Source: Branchiostoma floridae
Taxonomy: Eukaryota; Chordata; Leptocardii; Amphioxiformes; Branchiostomatidae
Reading direction: 5' to 3'
Length of the DNA: 64,000 bases
Assembly (NCBI RefSeq): GCF_000003815.2
Contig: NC_049987.1
Span: 17,897,959 to 17,961,958, forward strand
Positions 47,577 through 59,837 of this stretch are shown here, in pieces. Positions within the stretch are counted from its first letter, which is position 1, and the number at the start of each line of letters is the position of its first letter. The notes under the pieces are model-generated. The model saw only the letters and a list, made by a program, of their open reading frames with translations, made no database searches and was not told the origin of the DNA. The position numbers and the translations under genes are program-made.

Positions 47577-47678
47577 CTCCTTCAAACTTAATGCGAAGGA
47601 TAAACGTCGATTTGCTTTCGGCTTCGTTGCTAAGGAATCCTGGCGGCCATCTTGGATTTGGTGTTGACCTTTGACCTT

Positions 47679-50600
47679 CTAGGCGTCAACACAGGTGTAC
47701 TGATCCGCCGCCATGCAGGTGCAGATCATGGTGACCTGGCGGATGGGGTCGTGCTTGGCCCACATCTGTCCCACGGTGTAGGGCAGTCCGCTGTCGGCGT
47801 CAGTGCAGTCGCCGATCACAACATTGGCGGGGGCTAAACACAAAGAGAAACAATAGCACAAGAGCACATTTCCTAGCCATCCCATCACACCACTTCATAC
47901 AACACACTGATCCGTCAAATCCACCACCCTTCCCGTCATGTATCGCAAAACAAATTGGCGGCACCCATTTATTGACAACAAACACAGAACAGGTTTTGCT
48001 ATCACAAACCTGTAACTATCACTGTGATTAGTCATGTTGATTATGATTTCAACATGGTGAAGTAAAAAACAAGTAGGAAACACTTGTTTGCGGTGTTAGA
48101 GAAAGGTCTGTCTCTTGACTGTATTGTACATAGTGCAATATTCGTCAGAATATTCCAATCTCTTCAGTCTGTTACTAGTACTTTTTAATTATGTCGTATG
48201 GAGACCGTGGATAATGAAATATGCATTTTGCCTTTATTGTTTTACAGCTTCAACTTTTTAAACTCTATAAAATAGGTTAAAAATAAATATATTAAAATCT
48301 GCTGTGGCGGCCAAACCCTGTTTTACGATACTCTCTTAATTTTCACAATCTTGCCATCGAGCTCCTTCTTCGCGAAAATGCGTCAGTCCAGAAAATATAT
48401 TGCTTTTGGGTTATGAATTACGGTTCTTTTGTAGTAAATGAATGCTAGGAAAACTTCGGCCTCAAAGCCACTCGTCAGTCATACAGGAAAGAACTATCAG
48501 CTTATGTTGGAGTGAATTGAACTAGAAGGATGTTTACTCACTGCAGATGCTGCAGAAAGCATGGCAGCTGTCTGCAACGTAGTCGATACTGCACATGTCG
48601 GTGGACGGCCATCCTGGGTTGGCTCCGCAGTTGATGTTGCTGTCCTGACACACGTCTGAACAGAAATGAATTGTAAATTAGATTTTATCACCATACAAGC
48701 CATGGTAGTTTGTACGCTTGTGGGGAGGGGGGCAACGGATGACGAGGAGATGTTTATAGAATTGGATCGGGAAGCGTTTGTCAACTTAGTTATGTGTTAA
48801 CCATGTCAATGCATGGAAACACACACAGAGTCTAAAGCATACGTACTTTTAAATTTGATTTAAATTAGATTTTTAGCCGAAGGTTACTAAGTCAGACTTG
48901 TATTTACAAGCAATATTGCTGCATGACTGTTTGTGCCCTCTGCCGATGTGTAACGGCACTGCAGCTATGTGATAAAGCGTTCAAACGACGTACCCGAGCA
49001 GTCTTCTCCATCCCAGCCAGCTGGGCAGGTGCAGGTGCAGGTGTTAGCATCCAGCTGTCCGCCATTGAAACAGTGCAGGCTGCAGGCTAAAACGAAATTG
49101 AAAGAGAATTCAGCTGTCATTGAACACCTGGGACAAATCATGCATGTATGAATACCCCCCTTCCCACACATTCCAGTGACAAGCAATTGTGAATTAAAAT
49201 GTTTTTACGGGTCCCAGGTTTAAATTTATAAAATCTATGGACCCAGCTCTGCCCTAAAATAGCCCTAAAGTCCCATGGGACATGCAGAGGTCACGTTCAA
49301 AAGTGCACAAGAACATATGGTTAATGCTCTCCCATTACAAAACTTTATTAATTTACCTGCAATATGTATATCTTATGGTTCGACACGGAAAAGGTATTCT
49401 GTTGTTCATGAGTAAACAGTGAGAAAATAAAACTTCTTACTTTCACAGAAGTCTCCGACCCAGTATCCAGGGCAGTTACAGTTGCAGGTGTCGTCACCCC
49501 AGTTGGCGGGGTTCCCTCCCCTGGTGCCGCCGTTTAGGCATGCTCCCCTTGGGTCATCAGCACAACCTCAAGAGAGTAGATCAACGTATGTGTATCAACT
49601 TTCAACGTTTTATTCAGCACAAGAAAGTGTTATACGATGTAACGCTAGCTCACTTTTATCCGTGGGGTAACCTATATCCGTTATATCAAAAACAGTGTAT
49701 TAAGGCATATCAAGTCTACGGATGTTGCAATATTTTGCAATTAACTGCAGTATTTTCAAAATATTGAAATCTAAAACAACAGTCCGTTGAATCGATGTGC
49801 CTGGATAGCCTGTTTTAAAAACAGCGATAATAGGTTACCCCTTTGAATAAAAAATGACCCGTCAAAGACTGTCTCGTGGTCCAATGTAATGCGACGCCTT
49901 TGGCGTATTGTAAAGACACCAAAAAGCATGTGTCACCATTTATTGACGTCACGTTTGTGTAAGGTCACGTGTCAGTGGGTCATTCTTTCCTGAAGGGGGC
50001 CTCAAGCGGAGAACTTTTTTTGTCTAATGTGCAACATGATGTTATATATTTATAACGCATGCAAGTATTACACAACTGGCACATTATTTTAATGCCTCAG
50101 TCATATTTCCAAACCAATGATTTGTATTCGTGCCATTTCTTTTGCAAATTTAGGAGGTGGCCAATACAACTGGCTGTGGCTATCCGGCTAAAATATCCAT
50201 CTGTACCGCCCGGGGTTCGAAGCAACGTTACCTGGCATCCATTGACGACAGTACAACGCCCAAAAGTTAGTTTAAAAGCTTGACTATCTAGTGGGGTTCA
50301 GGCTTGAAAATTTGACCAAAGCATTACTTCTCCAAAGGTTGCACTACAAGTTAACGTCAAACCAAAAGAAATCGACCCATACTCACTGCATACGCCACAG
50401 AACTCCTGACAGGCCTCTAACACATAGTCGGTGGTGCACATGTCAGTCAGCGGCCATCCTGGGCTGGCGCCGCACTTAGGGTCCGTATTCTTACAGGTCT
50501 CTGTTGTAACAGGTTAAAGTTCAATCACGTTTTACTCACAGTACGCACTCGACATCTCAAAAAGACCTTCCATAAGTAATACAATTACTATGGAAAAAAA

Positions 50601-52999
50601 TGCACAAAAGCGAACATTTGATGTATGGCTTTCTAAGACTATTTAGAAATGATGTCGATCATGGCGTTATAAACTTCCTGGCACGCTTGACCAATTCCTG
50701 ACGTCACGTATCCCCAAGATCACATAGTTGTAAGATCACGTGTCTGTAACTCTCGCGAGTTAACATTCTGAAGTGATTGGTCATCGGTATTGATCCTAAA
50801 TAAGGCGGCAGTAGTCGGTGAAAATTTGATCCATGTAAACCTTTGAGTTGGAAAAAAGTCTAAGCATTGTTCTATGAAATTATATAGATACTAGATATTG
50901 ATTTATCACGTCACTTACCTGAGCAGTCGTCACCATAGTACCCAGTAGGGCAGATGCAGGTACAGGTAGCCGGGTCCACCTGGCCTCCATTAGCGCACGT
51001 GACTGTACAGACTATTAAAACACAAACAAACGTTACTGATGACGTAAAGGAAATATTCTCTAGGATTCTTTTGAAACAAGGTTAGCAATCGGCAGGTGGA
51101 GGTTCAAGGTGTTTTTGCTATAAAAAACTGCAAACATATTGGTATAGAAATACTGCTACTTTGTTCATGGTTATAATGGCTGGGGTTACTTCTCGTCGCT
51201 AGGTAGCGCTGCGGTTATAAAAAACGCGGTCCCACACGTGACCACGTATATGCCCCCTTCCCACCTGTCCGTTAGGGTGAATCTTAGATTTTCATACACA
51301 ATGAAAATATTCATAGATCTAAGAAAGGAGATTTGAATAGAGTTCACCTCAATCATAATTTTTTTTTATACTTCACACCAGCAAGTTTCACTTCACATAA
51401 ATCTCAATGATATTTTACCTTCGCAGAATTCTCCAGCCCAGTTTCCCACGCAGTTGCAGTCGCAGGTGTTCAGTCCCCAGTTGGCGGGGTTACCTCCCCT
51501 GGTGCCGCCGTTTTGGCATGGTCCACGGGGGTCTTGAGCACAGCCTAGAATCAAACAACAACCGATACATATTTGAAAAGAGAACTTAACGTTTAGTCGA
51601 TTCAGCAGTCTTCTATATACATGTATCAGTTCGCTTTGATCAAGAAGATGATAATAGTACAAACTGAACAAGAAGGGCAATGTTGTTTTCTAGTCTTTTA
51701 CTAGCATAATTGACATGTTGTATTTTCTGAAAATTTACAAACCGAGAAACTAATTAACCGATAGAATTACCTGCTTTATGTGTTCAAGTGATTAATGGAC
51801 ACTCGTGCTATACAACAACGGGATCATTTGTTTATGAAGCAAATATGAGAGACGTATGGAATAGTTATATATGGATTATAAAAGATATAAAGTTAACATA
51901 CTACAGTCGCCGCAGAACTCGGGGCAGTTGGGTCTGACGTAATCAACTGTGTCGCACATGGACTGGAAGGGCCATCCGGGACTCGCACCGCAGTTCGAGC
52001 TCAGGTTCTGGCAATAATCTATCAACAGAAAATGTTGTCAACTGTTATATGAGACCTTATTTAACTTACTCCACTTCTCCATTGATCATGCGCCCAAGAG
52101 TTGCAAATTCCTTAAAAATGGGGGTTGGGTCAAAATGTGACATTTTCTTTTGGTGGGGAGGGGGGCATGTTTATCCACAGTAGACATCATCTAAAACAAT
52201 GCAAATATTACAGGAAGCAGACGTTCAAACAGAACGCTATGTGTGGACATAATGATACGCATCCTTAGATAACAGCTACGTATTTGCACTGCCTGCAGTG
52301 CTTCGTGGCAGTGTAAATGTGCTACAGTGTGTTTACCATTGTTTGGTTGTGTTTATTTTTTTCAATTTTAGTTTGTTTGCTTAGTCGTATTTTGGACTGA
52401 AAATTTGTCATTGTCTACATCTTTCCAACAGCCCTTTTAAAGATATTTTATGAATCGTTTCACATTCATGGTACAGAATAACTCTTTATCTAATATCAGG
52501 TTCAATAACATTAAGTCGAGTCGCTCTACTCCTAATCCTAACATATGTTGCTCTTTTGCATCCCTCCATTGAAACAGAAATATACGTTTATTTGTTAGTT
52601 GACACCAAGAGAGAATGTCCCTAATTATTGTCAATTTAAAACACTTAAAAGTATAAAACGAATTACATCTTATTTAATTCACATTATTTAATACAAAACA
52701 TTTTCCTTGTTAAATATCTGACGAAAGATTTCATAATTTCCAATCGACTCATAAAAAGGTTTAATAATTTTTTACAAGTCAATAAAATATAAAATATTTT
52801 TTTACAAATTAATTGGTTTTTAGGTTAGACAACAAGCAATAGGGTTCCCAGGGTAACATTTGCTCCTGTAACATTTTTTCCGGTGCTTTGGTAACGTTAT
52901 ACTTATGAATTGATTTTAAAAAGCATTTGAACTACAAAAAAACTCACCTTGAGCCAGAACGTAGCTGGTCAGCATGAAAAACACAGCGGTGGCGAGCAT
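47679..52999 (-). CDS. Gene A: compact secreted ShKT/EGF-like protein, paralogue of gene B
   Basis: Nine exons, all joined in phase 1: 52999-52948, 52018-51902, 51544-51419, 51011-50919, 50500-50387, 49566-49441, 49086-48994, 48655-48542, 47833-47679. They sum to 990 nt: 329 aa plus TAG. Exon 1 is a signal peptide (MLATAVFFMLTSYVLAQ). Then come ShKT (18-56, NCGASPGWPFQSMC), long EGF (57-98), short EGF (99-129), ShKT (130-167), long EGF (168-209), short EGF (210-240), ShKT (241-278, NCGANPGWPSTDMC) and an FN1-like end (CTDADSGLPYTVGQMW, then MICTCM and YTC). The long EGFs are 42 residues here, against 39 in gene B. No membrane segment: secreted. Function not known; ShKT and EGF modules are binding modules and do not by themselves imply a toxin. 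Confidence 0.93.
50667..50870 (+). repeat. Dispersed element shared with gene B intron, copy 2
   Basis: Matches 11210-11410, with TTATAAACTTCCTGGCACG, TAACTCTCGCGAGTTAAC and GTCGGTGAAAATTTGATCC. Lies in gene A between exons 4 and 5. No inverted repeats or target duplication found. Confidence 0.75.
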
Positions 53000-53134
53000 C
53001 TTGTCTTGCAAATGATATCAAACAGACGGACAAAAACGTACACCTCTTCCAGCTGGGAGCTCAAACGGTTATAATCAAATGCGTCACAGGATTTTCTTTA
53101 TCATTGGCATGGACGAACCACTGCGCGTGTACTC

Positions 53135-53142
53135 TATATATA
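53135..53142 (-). promoter_or_regulatory. TATA box of gene A
   Basis: TATATATA on the minus strand, 136-143 bases upstream of the gene A start codon, which would place transcription start near 53105 and a leader of about 105 bases. No other strong TATA lies between it and the ATG. Confidence 0.5.
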
Positions 53143-53199
53143 GACGAGAAAACAAGGGCAGGATATGACCTTTTGACCTTCATGTTACAGGTAAATACT

Positions 53200-54490
53200 G
53201 CTAATATGGGAAGACACAGGTGCTATTCAGTCGTCGTGACGTCACAAAACTATCGTTAACTTTAACCTAAAATTTCAAGCATTTATTTTTATCTAAAGGA
53301 ATGTTTGACTTCAATTATTTCCCCACTAATATGGAAATTTCATGGCGACTATTTGTATCTTTATCGGTAGAAAGGATGCCAACATGTCAATGCCATTGTT
53401 CGTTACGTACATCCGAGTTATTTGATATCCTATGCACTTCCTTATTAATGGCAATTATATGACTGGCTTTCATTCCGATAGTGTTATCTGTTCCTTCTTG
53501 CTCGGATTTCTAATCATTATTGATAGGAAATAGTTTTATAATGAGAAAATTTAATTTCCTTGCGTATGACAGGAGGTTGTTAAATATGAATCCAATGTTG
53601 TGCAAAAAAAACTGTGAGAAAATTATTACTGACAACACAGTTGCGAAGATAAACGATATCAGATGCCGCCTAGTTTGAGGGTCAAACAAGGTCATGGGGT
53701 TCACTTGCCTTTTGCTGTTGTTTTTTGAGGGCCACACCAATTTAATTTGTTGCTTCTCTGATGTTTTTGAAAAATGGACCGGCAGGTCGAAAAAGGTAAA
53801 AAGATAAAAGTCTGGGGTGGACAAAACGAGGGTCTTACTCAAGTTGCACAGCATAAATAACAACACTTTTATACAAATAATAAGTTTTCAGATTTCCTTG
53901 GCACATTGTATGTTACAAACCAATATTTAGGGTAGTCCTTGATTAGAAATTTTGAGACATTATATAAGTACCGTCCAAAATAACCACGTACAAGCACTAA
54001 AGTTTGAGGCCCATAGATTACTTTGGGAGTCAGGCTAAGAGGCAGTGAAAATTTGTTAACGGGGAGGCGTGGTCATTTCCTTTTTTTTCCAATTAGGAAA
54101 TATATGACAGCAGAATACAAGAAGCAAAAAATAGAATTGCTATGCTGTGGCCATACATAAGAATTAAGATAAAGTATTAAAGGAGGGACATCCTTGTGAA
54201 TAAAGCTGATAAGGATTAATAGCTTTATGTATAATTGTTTAAGTGATAGATTAGCCAGCTTAATATCCTTAACTACGTGACTTAAATACCATTATATGAG
54301 CCTTCTTTCCCAACAAAATACCACTTTAAGACTCCTGACGTGAACTATAAGCATAGCGGATAGAAGAGCTTTCGAAAAAGAAGACAGACCCTTCAGTGGT
54401 AGTATTTTTTTTTTGACTTGCCTTTTGGACGGACGAGGAAAACGTGTAACTGCACTCAAGCTTTATAACTTATAATATCAACGGTACAGA
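53200..54490. other. Intergenic region upstream of gene A, no gene seen
   Basis: AT-rich; a 118-codon minus frame at 53510-53866 has a hydrophobic stretch but no recognisable domain and no gene context. Not called. Confidence 0.4.
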
Positions 54491-54497
54491 CATAAGG

Positions 54498-54681
54498 TAA
54501 AGGTAGTCTTTAACCTTCCCAACCGAAGTCAGGTACCCTTTTTTACACTTGGGGGGAGTGTGGAAGGTCGTGTAAAGTGCCTCCCCCAAGGGTAAAACGT
54601 CGGGGGTACGGCGGGGATCGAACTCAGGACCTATAGATTCCGAGCCGAACGCCCTCTCAGTTGCGCCACGCCCGATGCCAC
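54498..54681 (-). mobile_element. tRNA-headed SINE fragment
   Basis: Minus strand GGGCGTGGCGCAACTGAG (A box), GAGTTCGATCCCCGCC (B box, 54613-54625) and then GGGGGAGGCACTTTACACGA, the same tail family as the SINE at 43420. Confidence 0.75.
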
Positions 54682-54735
54682 AGTGGTAGTTAAGTGACGG
54701 GACGTTTTACTACACACATTTGAGGCAATTGCAAC

Positions 54736-55165
54736 ATCATAATCATCATCAGTCGACGTGCTTACACACCGTCGGATTAATACCACCCCTTATTACTGGG
54801 TGCAATTCCTTTGGCTTATACTAGACACGTCTTCCGTTCGGGTGAATGATGTTTATCATCGTAGGGCTAATTCGAGACGGAGGTTCACTAGGCTTACATC
54901 CGGGTGGATTTTAAAGCACCAACTTTACCAGACAGAAGGATTTGCTCCATCGCACACTTTAGCATGTCCCTAAACGTTTTCGAAAGGTGTGTTACTAAAC
55001 GTGCTCGCGATGTGGCTCACTTGAAACACGGGACCTCCATATAACAGCCTATCCAAAGGACGTCCCTTACCGAAGTTGTGCTAATTTCCTCCCGAGTGAA
55101 GTGATAAAGGCCTCGTGAACTGCCTTCCCCAAGCGTATCGGTTAGGTGACATGCAAGTATTTGAA
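54736..55165 (-). mobile_element. Diverged full-length-type SINE
   Basis: Starts on the plus side with an ATCATC tail and the GTCGACGTG block seen inverted before the (GAT)n tail at 43900, then CATTCACCCGG-like and CGGGACCTCCATATAACAGCC blocks in reverse order. The head near 55150 is too diverged to show A and B boxes. Confidence 0.6.
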
Positions 55166-55249
55166 ACAGGCACCAATTATGCCATAGTCTTCGTAGGACC
55201 ATGATTTTACGAAGGACTCTAAATGACATCTTTATTCGTGGTAAATAGA

Positions 55250-58200
55250 CATCTAGATGCCATTACTAAAATATGACGTCCTAAGTCCGACAAAGGAAGT
55301 TTCATTTTTCCCATTTTTGTTTTTCAGTTTAAAAAAGTCTACGAAGTTGAAAAAATTTATGATAACCACTCACGTACGCAATGCTTGTCGCCATTTTTTC
55401 CCCAACGGGAACAAACACCTGTGCTGACGTTCTTGCTAACTGATTGATGATGACATTTTTTCCGGTGCGCCTAACTAGCCAGGATGTGACCAAAATAGCA
55501 GGACTACAGTTATATCCGTCCAGAAACAGGGTCAAGAACGTCAAGTTTGCAAAAGGACGATACTATTAGAGAGGCACATGTACAGGAGTGCTCCAGCGGT
55601 CAATTACTGTAAAACATTGTCCAAACCGCGGACGGTAAATTATACGTTTAACTTATTTTTCATTTACGGTTTCACAGAAATGAAGTGTAACAATACATTT
55701 TTAGAAATTTACTCAGTAGTAGTAACAAAAACAATTTTAGATGATTTGATTGCAAACGTAAACAAAAAAATATATAGTATGGTTTGGTTTTGCATTGTGT
55801 ATGCAATACAGGCGTGTTTTGTTTAAAACTGAAATGTCGAATTCTTTTAGATTTGTATGAGTTACTTTCTGTAATATGATTTTACTGACTTACGAAATAT
55901 TAAGATCTACTGTCTTGTAAGCAAATTTAAAAAATAATGTTTACAGTTTTGTTTGCAGTTACAGTTAACACAAAAGATACATGTACTCTTGAGTTACTAC
56001 CACCAATTAGAATTAAACAAATCAAAGTCAAGAGCCAATTATCTTTTTTCTTCTTTTAATCACAACTATCACTGATTTAATCTGCAAATATATAGTACGA
56101 GCGCGCGAGTGGAAACATTCCTAGCCATTTTTTTTTACATTTGGTACATCTTTAGTTAGTGTGAGGTCGTTTACAATAGATTCGTGCTGGTCAGCTATAG
56201 CCGTTACGCTTCATAAGTTACATAAATAATTAAGTGAATACCTTCATTGTACTTAAAGGCCCACTGGGTTAAGTACAGTTTACAGCAAAATTTTACAAAT
56301 ATACACGGCACGAAAACAGTATTTAAGCATGCTTAAACTATGCTTATCGTTGACGTATTTTCCTTCTTTACGGATCTATACACATCTTACACGAGTATGT
56401 AAAGATTGGCGTTACGTGGTCTTTACGAAGGTTAGGATAGATCCGTATTTTCCGTTTCTTTACGTTGCCTTTCAGCAGCTTTAAGATGTCGTAAATGATT
56501 ACTGTATTAATTCAGGTGTACTCTCTTTTTGCCGTATATAATTTACATCCTACTACAATGGTGCCTTTCCTAATTGATAAGACTGTATTGGAGCCTTCAT
56601 TTTGCAGAATATAAAACATGAGACAGAATGAATGTTTGCATAAATTCAATATACATTTAACAATGAAAAAGTTGAGGTAGAAAAATAAGTAAATTTAACC
56701 CTGCTGACGTATAGGTTAAGATGTAAACATATACATGTGGGCAGTAAATACAACTTTGAAATATAGATACTACAAACAAAAAAGGCTTCGATTGCTAAAC
56801 AAACGCACCATAAAGCAGTTAGCAAAAAAAACTTGTATCCTTTAGATGCTTACTTTTAGTTGTCTAATTTTAATCACTACATGCAAATTGTTTTGTATAG
56901 AATTAATTTCATAATGTATATACTTTTCATGTTCAATTCTACGTACCGTAAATATCAGTCCAATGGAGGTTCGCTCTGACTATGAGAATATTTTGTAAGT
57001 CAGCTGAAAGTAGGAAATGGCAAGGTAAAATCTGCGAAAAAAAACCCAATGAACTGTGACTGTTCAGAGCCCCGGTATAACAAGGTTGCAGCTAATGCAG
57101 ACAGTGTTAGGCTACGGAACATGCAGAAAACAGGATGGCTTTAAAGATAGATTCCTAATCTCAGCCATCGGACGTACAACGGAATCGGTCCATGTCATAA
57201 GCATGCCATTTTATGACATACATTTTTTTCTATTTTCAATAAACTTCATTGTCATTATAATGAACATGTGATTATGTATCACATAGTGTACATGCAGCCG
57301 ATACCGAAATACAGACATATGTGGTTCTTTGGTTAGCTGTACCGTTGCCACGATCGACTTCAAGTGATAAATTTCAGCTGGTGTTTAAAGTACCTTAAAG
57401 TTTGTTGCAGTTTTCTACATAGTCGCAGGGTGACATGGGTGTCCACGAGAGAAGCTCCCTTACAATGTTGGCTGCATATGGAAGGTTGTACCGCATTTGT
57501 TGTGTTCCCCGTGGAATTGTGATGTACTGAGTTCATGCTGCGTTGTAAAATCCGTACACAGGTACGCTATCAACCTCATAGACCAGAGCATACAGAGCAC
57601 TGTCTTCCAGAACTGTCGTGGTGTCGTAACTGGTCTGCTAAGTTCCCGACGTCCAATTCTTTTAGTGGGAGGGGGGCGATTCTGAAATTCACCAGATCAT
57701 CGCTGTCCAATTGATTACACTGTCTAGTACGTAATCATTGGGAATATCGGTTTTGACAACGGTTGAATTGCAACGGTTTGCAATCAACATACCCGTGATC
57801 TTCCCTCGACGTGACGTCAGTTGATCTTATGCTGAAATATCTCGAAGCCTGGCAGTCACAGCCCATTGGTTCATTGTTATTGTTCTTTTATGTTTTTTGT
57901 TTGTTAGAAACCTTGTCAACTTTTTCAAATTTTACCCTGAGATTTCTCATAGCAAATGATATTTGAGAAGAATATTCTTCCAATGGACTGACTGCTGCTG
58001 CCACGTGCCACTTTACGAACGTTACTTTTACAAATTCATATCTGCTTTCTACAAGCGAAGGAATCTAATAGGGCCGAGGTAGTACTTAAATGCTTAACCA
58101 CGAAACGTGTAATGCAACCTCACCCCACCTCACGTCACCGGTCCCATAGCCTCGCCAGCCGTAGGGGCAACACCCGATAAATTTAAATGTTCAGCTAATT

Positions 58201-58650
58201 ATTTTAGTTACTACACATCACTATACTATAGTAGTAGAATCTTATATCAATCTATAGTACTATATTATCATTTGATTCTCTTTTTGTATTATCATAACAT
58301 GTGTTAGTTACTCTTCTTTGTTATCTATTGCTTTCATTGGTCATACAATTTTGTTTAGTTTAGAGGAGGAGGGCACAGCACAAACTGTTAACGGTTTCCC
58401 CCTCCTCCTGCACCTGTTTTTATATATTCTTTTCTGTATTTTTTCTGTATTTTGGTGTTTTGCAAATAAAAAACAAACAACGTGTTTTTTCAGTGACGTA
58501 CAATAAAAGAATCAACGTTATGAACATCATAGAAATAAGAAGTCAGGACAGAAACCTACCCCTAACTCACTTACTTTCTCCCTTGAACATGACTGTAAAG
58601 AATTCATGATTACAATTAGATACAACTGGTAGCTTGAAGCTTCTTTTCAT
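55250..58650. other. Intergenic region, no gene seen
   Basis: AT-rich sequence with short open frames only. No RNA gene, domain or strong repeat recognised. Confidence 0.4.
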
Positions 58651-58658
58651 TCCGAATA

Positions 58659-58775
58659 CAGGGCTCGAAATACTGTGTGTTTATGCACCCAGGTGCGCCC
58701 AAAAATGGAGCTGTGCACCTAATTTTGTTTTCTGTGGGTGCACAGATGCACCCAAGTATTTTCATAGGCTTATGT
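58659..58775. mobile_element. Possible hAT-type MITE fragment
   Basis: Begins CAGGGCTCGAAATACTG, and TGCACCCAGGTGC, GCTGTGCACC, GGGTGCACAG and TGCACCCAAGTATTTTC form an internal inverted layout. The right end is unclear. Confidence 0.35.
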
Positions 58776-58889
58776 ATGTAAAGATACCAGTATACTAATA
58801 AACACCATGCTCTTTACATTTTTGTGTTAGAAAGATAATAAAATGTCTGCCATAGTTGCTAATAATATACAAGTAAAACATAAAGGTTG

Positions 58890-59240
58890 TAGGAAATTTG
58901 ATAAAACAAGACGTAATGCGACGTCATGATAGAGTCGTTTATGTTATTGTATTGGCTGGACCCAGAAAACTTAACAAAATATGCAACAGAAATGTAACAG
59001 TAAGTGTTGACATCAGAATAATAATGTCTGCTACGACTTCTGTTGTCAATCTTGAGTACCGGTCCGCCACCTTGATTTTTCAAATCTATATTTTTTTTAG
59101 TTAACAACCGCAAAATACATAAAAAAGATTAATGACGTTCATTGGGTGTTTTGATGAAAAAAATAATAGGTAGCTAGGGATTTTGAGGGACAGCAAACTT
59201 GTTGTACTTGATCTGGTGACATGGTCCAACATCTAGAATT
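58890..59240. mobile_element. Relic related to the piggyBac-type element at 27600
   Basis: AGAATAATAATGT(C/T), CAGAAAACTT, (C/G)TACGACTT, TTGCCAAT/TTGTCAAT, CACCTTGA(A/T)TTTT and CTTGTT(A/G)T(T/A)CTTGATCTGG occur in the same order as in the 27600 element; terminal repeats are missing. Confidence 0.55.
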
Positions 59241-59837
59241 TTGTGGCTCCGGGAGTATTTTTGATCTAGCCGAGCACCGGTTTGAATTTGACTTAAAATG
59301 AACCCGGGTCCCGGTAAAAAATATATGCCGTTAGCTACTCGTAGGGAACACCGTGGGGAACACAGTCCACTGGGAGAAATTTGTGACTTCGGAGCCCATC
59401 CGGGACTACATCCCTGGCGGGCACCGGTGCAATTGGTTCCTAAGCCGTAACAAGACCATTGATGCAATAATTTTGTAGATGATCTTTCAGAGATGTGGCC
59501 AAGTGCTAGCAGAGAGACATGATGCTGAATTGCTACCACCATTCTTTGTAAGAACAAAGTACGTCAGTTAAATGTAAAATGTGAAGAAAAAAAACATTGA
59601 CCATTTTCGATGTTGATTCTGAATTTTGATGAAAAGAAGGCCATGTTTAAAATAGTTCTCTTCTGACGGGTTGAATATCATTTTTGGCACTGCAAATAAG
59701 TTACTTCCAACGTGTTGAATTTGGGGGTAGTGATATTCGATGCTTAACATATGATTTTAATCAATACTTAATTAATTAAAGGAAGTGTTGGTTAGTGTGT
59801 CTTTGAGAAGGGAACCACGTCGTTGTGTGTTACCCTC

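Noticed and set aside
48497..48784. Ser/Thr-rich minus frame over gene A exon 8
   Set aside because: Shadow of the ShKT exon 48655-48542 in another frame.
52437..52634. Possible reverse-transcriptase tail on the minus strand
   Set aside because: Only a loose resemblance to non-LTR element ends; no shared motif with the clear copies at 35.2-35.9 kb.
53510..53866. 118-codon minus frame with a hydrophobic stretch
   Set aside because: No domain, no promoter or splice context; hydrophobicity follows from T-rich sequence.
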